From: Phorcus lineatus
Taxonomy: Eukaryota; Mollusca; Gastropoda; Trochida; Trochidae
Assembly (NCBI GenBank): GCA_921293015.1
Contig: OV121092.1
Span: forward strand, 26,397,264-26,461,263
Reading direction: 5' to 3'
Length of the DNA stretch: 64,000 nucleotides
Position numbers and translations under genes: made by a program
In this document: piece after piece, positions 57,374 through 64,000 of the stretch
Layout of the letters: every line of letters begins with the position of its first letter
Numbering within the stretch: position 1 is the stretch's first letter
Notes under the pieces: model-generated
Databases searched by the model: none
What the model saw: only the letters and a program-made list of their open reading frames with translations
What the model was told of the DNA's origin: nothing

Positions 57374-57661
57374 GGGGGAGGGATAGCGCAGTGGTTAACG
57401 TGTTCGATCAAGAGGTCCTTGGTTCGAATCCCACTCGTCAACTTGTTCAGGAGTAGAGAACTGTTCTACAGGTAGTAAAGTTTGTGTGCAATGCGACGCT
57501 GAACTTTCACACTTTCATCCAAGGTTTGCTGGTTCCAGCCGTTTCTTGCAAGTTTTAATGCATAGCAACATTAGTGTTGGCACTTTTTCCGTGCAATGAT
57601 ACTAGCAGCCGTGATATAAGTGAAATACTCCTGAATGCAGTGTTAAGAACCATGTCACCTC
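57374..57661 (+). mobile_element. Diverged SINE
   Basis: The head GGGAGGGATAGCGCAGTGGT and a perfect B box GGTTCGAATCC are present, but the anticodon region is about 10 bp short and the body is mutated (AATGCGACGCTGAAC, CACTTTTTCCGTGCAATG). The tail is GCAGTGTTAAGAACC. No firm target duplication. Confidence 0.93.
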
Positions 57662-59459
57662 TCATGAAAAACATGAAGAAGGTGTGCACTATATATAAAT
57701 AAATCTTAACATGAAAAATAATCTGATTTTGTAAGGAAATTTATGTCTACATCATAATAGATCTCTTTTGCATTTGCACACTGGTGCACAGTGATATGTT
57801 AAATTGTTACTATAAATAATGCACAAATGATATAAAAGATCAATATTATGAACAATCTGCACTCAAGTAATCTAGCTAATTCATTTGAAAAATATGTACA
57901 TATTTAGGTTATAGAGATATTTCAAATAGGAATTGATGAAAAGTTGTTCCTTCCACATGAACTACAATATCAGCTATACATAGAATTATAACTTTAATTA
58001 GAAAGAATATTTAAAGTGCCAAAATCTGTGAAATAATGCCTTTAATAACCAGAGAAGAACTGAGTCAGTCTAGAATCAAATAAAAAAGTAATTAGTTGAT
58101 AAATGAAAGATGACTTTAAGAAACTGTTGACACATTTATGAAAAATCAAGTCAATTATTGCCTAAAGCAAGAACAGAGATAAAGAAAATTAATAAGTATT
58201 TAGAAATAATAATTTGACAAGTTTAGTGTTTTGAATATCATATTTTCAATTCTTTTAACACAATTATCTTAAATAAAAACTATTTTTTCAAACTGATTTT
58301 TGAAAAGATTGAAATTTTGTATTCTGCTGAATTTTGATGCCTTTGAACACAAGATAACAAAGTGATGACATCATGTGCCTTTTAGTCAGGTTGTTGAGAT
58401 TCAAATACTTCTACGGGCAAAACAGAAACTAAATTTAGTGCTACTTTGCCTTGATTGGAAAAAAACCAAGGAGTAGTTGATGTTTTTAGAATTCTTTACT
58501 GTATTTTACCATGGTCTTGTTAAAAGTATCAATATGGGTTAAACTTTGAGCTGAATTAAAATTCAATAATATGAATTTAGTTAAGATTTCTTGTAGTTAT
58601 TTTCTCTTTGTCTTCTAATTGTACGAACTTTTAGGTCTTCGAGATGGTAATTTTCAGTTATCTTATAATTTTTCCATGCAATTTTCATTGATTTTAAAAT
58701 GATTTGATGTTGTTTTTAGTGTTGATATAATTTGTAGGAGGCATTTTGTAATATTTGTCCTGAGAATAATCAATTGTGACATCTGTTTATTGGAGTTACG
58801 CTGGCATGTGTGTTGTCATAGAGGCCTAATGATAATTTTATATAGTGATATGCACTAAATGCAGTTATCAAAACCAGCCCAAAACTAGTCCCAATTTTGT
58901 AAGGCAACCAAACTGGGCTAATTATTCTTCATGAGCAAAAATCTGATCACTTACACCAATACCCTGTCGCGTCTGCAAAGATTTTCATTTTTAAGCCCGT
59001 TTAAAAGTTTAGGATGACGCTGCTTTTTGGAGTATGCCGTTTCAGACCGAAGACAAATGCAATCCCATCGCCAGCACAAAATACCGGACATCTAGTAATT
59101 GCATCGCCGATATTTATGACAGACGCATTCTTTATTGAGTTTACCACCTTTTTATTATTTCTGTATTTGAAAAAAGATAAGCTATTGGCTATTTTGATTG
59201 GATATTTAGCTGGGAAATTTCATGTGTTCCACGTCATGCCCTTAGCGAAACTACGTGGTAAGGACTAACGCTCGACATAGAGAAGGGTGTTTTGAACTTC
59301 ATTATTGAGGGCTAGAATGCATGCAGATTTCTGAAAATTGTTGCAAACGTCAGGGGAAAGATTTCTGTGAGTGAGGAACTATTTGACCAGCGTGCATTAC
59401 AATTTGCCTTGCAAAAATGAGACTATGACTTTAATCACTTAAATTCAAACTTCACCTCT
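57662..59459. other. No recognised gene
   Basis: AT-rich to about 58860, then less so. The 84-codon frame 59014-59268 has a hydrophobic middle (FLLFLYLKK, LLAILIGYLAG), and GTGGTAAGG at its end resembles a 5' splice site, but I recognise no family. Confidence 0.4.
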
Positions 59460-60180
59460 TTTTATTAATTCCACGCCGCGACTCTGGTACCCTTGCTTGC
59501 TTGCGTTGCGCTGTTCAAGCGCAATCTAATTGACCTGGGGAACTAGTCAACTATTTCATAAATGTGACGTCACTTGGTTACCAATGACGTCACATTATTT
59601 TCATCTAACGGCCGTGGGGTCCATTCGCTCATTCTCGCACTTTCTGCCGCTGCTGTCACATCGTTTTCAATCCCCACCCTTCCCAACCTAGCTTGTCGTT
59701 TACTCAATCATGCCATTTCATTTCAGCTTTATACCTTCTCAATCCTGTGTAAATAAACTCGTAATAAAAAATGTTATTGGTGTGGCGAGATTCTTGGAGG
59801 ATTATCTACATCTCATTACCATAATCTAAATTAAGGTCCGACTTTTCAGTTGTATCTTCTTTTCCCTCCGCTTATCAGTGGTTGGGACTATTTTGGCATA
59901 TTAATAATTTCCTGCTTCTCAGGGGAACCATATCTACCTATATTTTACTTACATTTTTCTGCTGCTGCTGCTGCAACTTCGTTTGCTTATATTCTATGCT
60001 GCTGCTGGTGTCTACTCATTAGACGCCCGATTTAACTCATTTTCATAGCTTATACTTTAGGGACCTCCAAGAACTGCCACGCCCATGACCATTAACCCAC
60101 AACAATTTTTCTTATTAATGTTGTATGCGCGACGTCAACAAACATCATGACGACGCGGCTTGTCCAACGAAATGTGTTTT
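59460..60180. other. CpG-richer segment with paired CRE palindromes
   Basis: Two full TGACGTCA sites (59565-59572 and 59585-59592) sit in a larger dyad, AATGTGACGTCA-12 nt-TGACGTCACATT. Related GACGTCA and GACGACGCG words occur near 60130-60160. Local CpG and GC content exceed the flanks. CTG trinucleotide runs lie near 59961 and 59998. It could be an intronic enhancer or promoter, or an unrecognised transposable element such as a solo LTR. No coding frame is convincing. Confidence 0.45.
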
Positions 60181-60247
60181 GATAATTGGAAATACCATCA
60201 TATTCTATCAATCCATCAATTATGTCTTTAATCTATTCATGCATTAG

Positions 60248-60426
60248 CAGGGATTAATTGGGAAAGACACCTTTGATAATGGGCCATTTATAGGGCTTTT
60301 AGTCATTTTCAGAATTTTGAATGGGATTTTCCCCATAGTAGCAATGGTAAAATTTCAAATTTGAATTGGCCATTTTTTCAACTAATGTGCAAAATGGCCC
60401 ATGGCCCCTGCCTTTCCCAATCCCTG
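60248..60426. mobile_element. 179-bp MITE with 6-bp target duplication
   Basis: Ends are CAGGGATTAATTGGGAAAG on the left and, as complement of the right, CAGGGATTGGGAAAGGCAGG. CATTAG flanks both sides (60242-60247 and 60427-60432). Internal GGGCCATTTATAGGGC and GCCCATGGCCCC also mirror each other. The CAGGG terminus is hAT-like, but hAT duplications are usually 8 bp. Confidence 0.8.
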
Positions 60427-60432
60427 CATTAG

Positions 60433-61984
60433 TATAGTACAGCTTTTGTTAATATCATGCCAAAAAACAAGATGGCGGAAAAGAGGCTGCATGACAGGAC
60501 TTTCCCTTTAAGATTTTGATGGACCTAGATTCTCCAACAGGAATAAGCTTTTCAGAGTCCTTGGTCACTGACACCTTCAATTTGCGAGAGATGCTATCCA
60601 TTTTATTGATTATAAACTTCTGCCGATTCCAAAACCATTAACTACTTGTTGCAGAGAGCAGAGTTGCAGAGACAATTCGATGTTTGTGGTCGTATGGCGT
60701 GATCAGAGTCTTTTGATTCTAGTTTCCCAAGGTTTCTTGCTAAATATTTACGACATTTCGGGATATTTCTTAAAAGGATTTTGATTTTTAAAAAAACAGA
60801 GTTGTTTTGAAAACAGTTAAGATGCATTATCTTTGAAGTAAATTTTTCCGTTGAGATTCTGTAATGGAAATGATAATTGGCCATAATTTGGTGAAAATAT
60901 TTTTCGTGAAATTTGATTATCTTTATGATCAATCTGTATTGAGAAAACAGTGATGTTTTCAGCCATGCTGACCGGTTATTCCCATTAAGTTTTGATTTAT
61001 AGCTACCAAATAAAGAGAAAATCTAGTTCCAACTAAAAGCAGCAAAGCATACATTTTAACAAACAAAAGCACATCATAATTTAGCAAATTTATTTTGAAA
61101 AATATCCCAACAAATACATAAATGTGTGACAATCTGTGTTGTTAAAAAAGTATTATCGCAAAATTAAACAGCATTATACTTTTACAGCACATGTAACAAC
61201 ATCTCTTATGTGTCAATGACAAGTTATTTATTATATACATATGATATTACAATCAAGGAAACATTTTAGCTAGTCATTGAAATTTGAATCCTTAACTCAC
61301 CATTATTGTTCGATTCACAACCGAGTGCCATGTTAAATGATGGATTGGTAAAAAAACTATCAGTGTCGGCAGTACTTACTCCCTCCTTTGTATTGCTTCT
61401 AAAGTGTTCCATTTTCTGTTTTGCTTGTTCAAAAGTGCAGATTATCGCAAAATGATGCCTCTTTGTCTAGATGTGGAAACTTTTCTGCTATTCATTGCCA
61501 GTCAAATTTTTCTTTTGTAGACAGAATAATTTTAGGGACAGTTCTTCTGAAATATTGCACGACTAGCAGTGAAAGTGTTAAGCAACTTAGATCCAAAGCA
61601 TGTCAAAACGCAGAGGAAATTGTTAAGGATATGAAACATGCATTGAACTATCGAATCATTTGCAAATGTCATGTTTTTTCCCCACAGTCTAATGCCTTTT
61701 TACTTTGATATGGAAGATAACTCACACATTACTCATGGGTCACTTTCAAAGGCAAGGATTTGGAAATTATCTAGTTGAAATGATTTAAAAACATTATTTC
61801 ATAACCTCGCTGGTTTACATATGCTGATTGAGATATTTTGATTTTTTTTAAAAACCCCAGACATGCACATGGCACACTAAATTGAAAAGTATAATTGTTC
61901 AACATGAATTTCTCTTTTAAGGGATGCGATGTCCTTTATTTTGCATTGTGAATAAGGTGTAAGCAGAGAGGCCTCATAGTCATC
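60433..61984. other. No recognised gene
   Basis: The frames 60642-60932 (minus) and 61421-61708 (plus) are under 100 codons and carry no domain I recognise. No repeat or transposon end is evident. Confidence 0.4.
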
Positions 61985-62600
61985 ACTGCATCATCATCAT
62001 CATCAACATCATCATCATCATCAACATCATCAACATCATCAACATCAACATCATCAACATCATCAACATCAACATCATAATGAAATTAAAACTGTCAATA
62101 AAATTAATATTAGGCATCAACATCATCCATCATCATCAATCAACACCAATGTCATCATCTACATCATCGACAGTGTCGTCATCATCCTTCGCCATGGTCA
62201 TCGTCATCATTACCACCTTGACTTTGTCATCTCCACCACCACAATCACCATCATTAACATCATCATTTCCACTGGCTTTGTCATCATTACCACCATCATG
62301 GTCATCATCATCATTTCCACTGTCATCGTCATCATTACCACCTTGACTTTGTCATCAACACCACCACAATCACCATCATTAACATCATCATTTCCACTGG
62401 CTTTGTCATCATTACCACCATCATGGTCATCATCATCATTTCCACTGTCATCGTCATCATTACCACCTTGACTTTGTCATCAACACCACCACCAGGATCA
62501 TTAACATCAACAACATCAATAGGAATTCCATCAATATTTATTTAGTTCGTTGCCATCATCAACAGCAACAACAACAAAAACTGTCATCATTATTATCAAC
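61985..62600. repeat. CAT-rich repeat with 125-bp higher-order unit
   Basis: An (ATC)n/(AAC)n tract at 61985-62080 is followed by mixed CATCATCATTxCCAC words. A 125-bp unit starting ACTTTGTCATC at 62221 repeats at 62346 and again, partially, at 62471. The serine/proline-rich frame 62080-62346 is a product of the repeat. Confidence 0.93.
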
Positions 62601-62699
62601 AGTAATAACAACAATCATCATTATCATTTTATGAACAAACAACACTCAAAAATTGATTTTTTTTTAGATCATGATTTTTTTTATGTTTGTCAGATTTTG

Positions 62700-62730
62700 A
62701 TAACAGTATTTTATTCTTTTTCAGGTAAGT
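62700..62730 (+). other. Recursive splice site
   Basis: TTTTATTCTTTTTCAG ends at 62724 and abuts GTAAGT (62725-62730), a perfect juxtaposed acceptor and donor. It has the same strand and structure as the site at 30297/30298. It is not preceded by an exon or associated with a mobile element. Confidence 0.65.
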
Positions 62731-62812
62731 TGACAACCCTACTTCAATTCTATGAATAAGAAGTAATTTAATTGCCGTATAATTGGGAAAATGCTGCATT
62801 TGCTACGCAAAG
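62725..62812 (+). other. Putative 88-nt recursive-splice exon
   Basis: A second donor, GCAAAG|GTAAGG, lies at 62812/62813, giving an 88-nt potential exon after the recursive acceptor. It contains stop codons and no recognisable coding content. The arrangement parallels 30298-30351. Confidence 0.45.
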
Positions 62813-63517
62813 GTAAGGTGTCAAGAGTTGCTTCCCTTTGAATATATACTTTTGTATTTTTGTTTGAATTATTAAATTTGCTGTAAATAAAATGACAACC
62901 AATGTGACTCAATGTTATTTCCAAGTTCTTTAAAGATGAATTCATTTTGTTTGTGACAATGTTGAATGTATTATGACTTTCTTTTTAATCGGGGCCAAAC
63001 ACTGACTATTTATTTAAATTGTTTTTGACCTGTTTTAATTAATGAACTTGTACTAGTTATTTTCAACATCAGAGAATCAGTTCACGGGCATCTGTGCTGC
63101 TATTTCTAGGAATGTTCCAAGGTTAATCAACTGTCATATGAATCTATTTAAATGACATCATCTATTAATACGTACATTACAATCTAGATTTATAGAAAAT
63201 CATTTTTGTCCATTACTGCCTGTAATTTCAAATAGCCCCACTATACTCCTTAAGCTCATCTTAAATCTGTGTTAAATATCTTTCCCCACATTCACATACT
63301 TTTTACAAACTTTTTTTAAATTTGCGTACAAGGTAATTTCTTTTTCTATGTTCATCCTCACAAAGGAAATAAACAACGAAGAATATTAGCATGTTTTATT
63401 GCATGCAATACAATTCAGTTTCAGAAAATCATTCATAGCTGTTGAATTATATTCCAAACATTCTGAGTGACATATTTACAGGAATAATGCATCCTTTTCA
63501 AAGAAACCACTGTGACA
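62813..63517. other. No recognisable feature
   Basis: AT-rich sequence without an open frame or repeat of note. Confidence 0.45.
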
Positions 63518-63960
63518 CAGGGCTCCAGATGATTATTTGGACTCGGGGGTATTTCTCTCCTCAAAATAAAAATCAAGGAGTAAAATTACCAAATGAAAAA
63601 AAATAGGAGTGTTTCAAGGTTTATTGTTTTCAGATCCTCATTCCAAGTTAATTTTTGTGTGTAAGTAATTAATATATTTTCCACATGTTTAATCTGTAAA
63701 TAAATAAGTGATTTCTCACAGATGAAATATAAACTCAGTAACCTTTGTTTTCATACAGGTTGGCTACTATTCCAGATGTAAAGATAAGATATGTAGAAAT
63801 GAAATTTGTTTTGATAAGTCACGGTCACTCCTGTACAAAGATATCTGATTTGTATTCTGGGAAAGTTGTGCATATGCCACTCATTGATTTCATTCTTAAT
63901 GCGTATATCTGAATTACCTGTGCGTTTTTTCCGCAGATACGCATCTAATGTAGAGCCCTG
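63518..63960. mobile_element. Possible hAT-like element, 443 bp
   Basis: CAGGGCTC at 63518-63525 is inverted as GAGCCCTG at 63953-63960. A hairpin of ATGCGTATATCTG and CAGATACGCAT lies near the right end. No 8-bp target duplication is found, so either it has decayed or the pairing is fortuitous. Confidence 0.4.
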
Positions 63961-64000
63961 GAACTTACATTAGCTTATTGGAATGTATTTGAAAATATGT

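Noticed and set aside
61421..61708. A 95-codon open frame as a gene
   Set aside because: I find no motif or splice context, and its length is within chance expectation for 64 kb.

Overview
This window is animal nuclear DNA, AT-rich by eye and dominated by repeats. It most likely comes from a gastropod mollusc. The main clue is a family of tRNA-derived SINEs of about 316 bp that end in a GCGGCGTTAAAC motif followed by (CACCT)n or (ACTC)n. I remember tails of this kind from abalone-like and other gastropod sequences, so the taxon is an inference from memory and not a search result. There are no operons and no continuous protein-coding gene. Every long open frame I examined is either a by-product of a tandem repeat whose period is a multiple of three, or falls inside a mobile element.

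Layout. 1-784 is a palindromic GATA-rich satellite. 2.0-12.5 kb holds foldback and TA-flanked DNA transposons, a textbook hAT MITE with an 8-bp target duplication (10360-10801), SINEs, a 12-bp minisatellite and decayed direct duplications. 13.4-15.1 kb is a SINE split by a 1.4-kb DNA element. 17.2-19.9 kb holds two minisatellites, the second with an 81-bp unit. 23-30 kb holds retroposons, including 47-58 bp hairpin mini-retroposons with perfect target duplications. 30.1-30.4 kb holds a cluster of very strong splice signals. 32.1-33.9 kb is a 30-bp satellite of about 60 units with higher-order structure. 36-48.6 kb holds a 120-bp triplication, a foldback element, a LINE reverse-transcriptase remnant and an old, long tandem array. 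49-57.7 kb is a SINE-dense stretch. 59.5-60.2 kb is a CpG-richer segment with two CRE palindromes. 62.0-62.6 kb is a CAT-rich repeat, followed by a second strong splice signal.

Interpretation. Two plus-strand sites (30297/30298 and 62724/62725) have a pyrimidine tract and CAG directly abutting GTAAGT, and each has a further 5' splice site within 100 bp. That is the architecture of recursive splice (ratchet) points. With the lack of exons and the very strong strand bias of the retroposons (22 plus, 1 minus by my count), it suggests the window lies inside one very long plus-strand intron. Antisense copies of the SINE tail would present repeated AG|GTGAG 5' splice sites, which could explain the bias. 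All of this is inference and needs RNA data. Two low-confidence candidate exons (15598-15838 minus, 25183-25292 plus) are listed, but I do not recognise their products.
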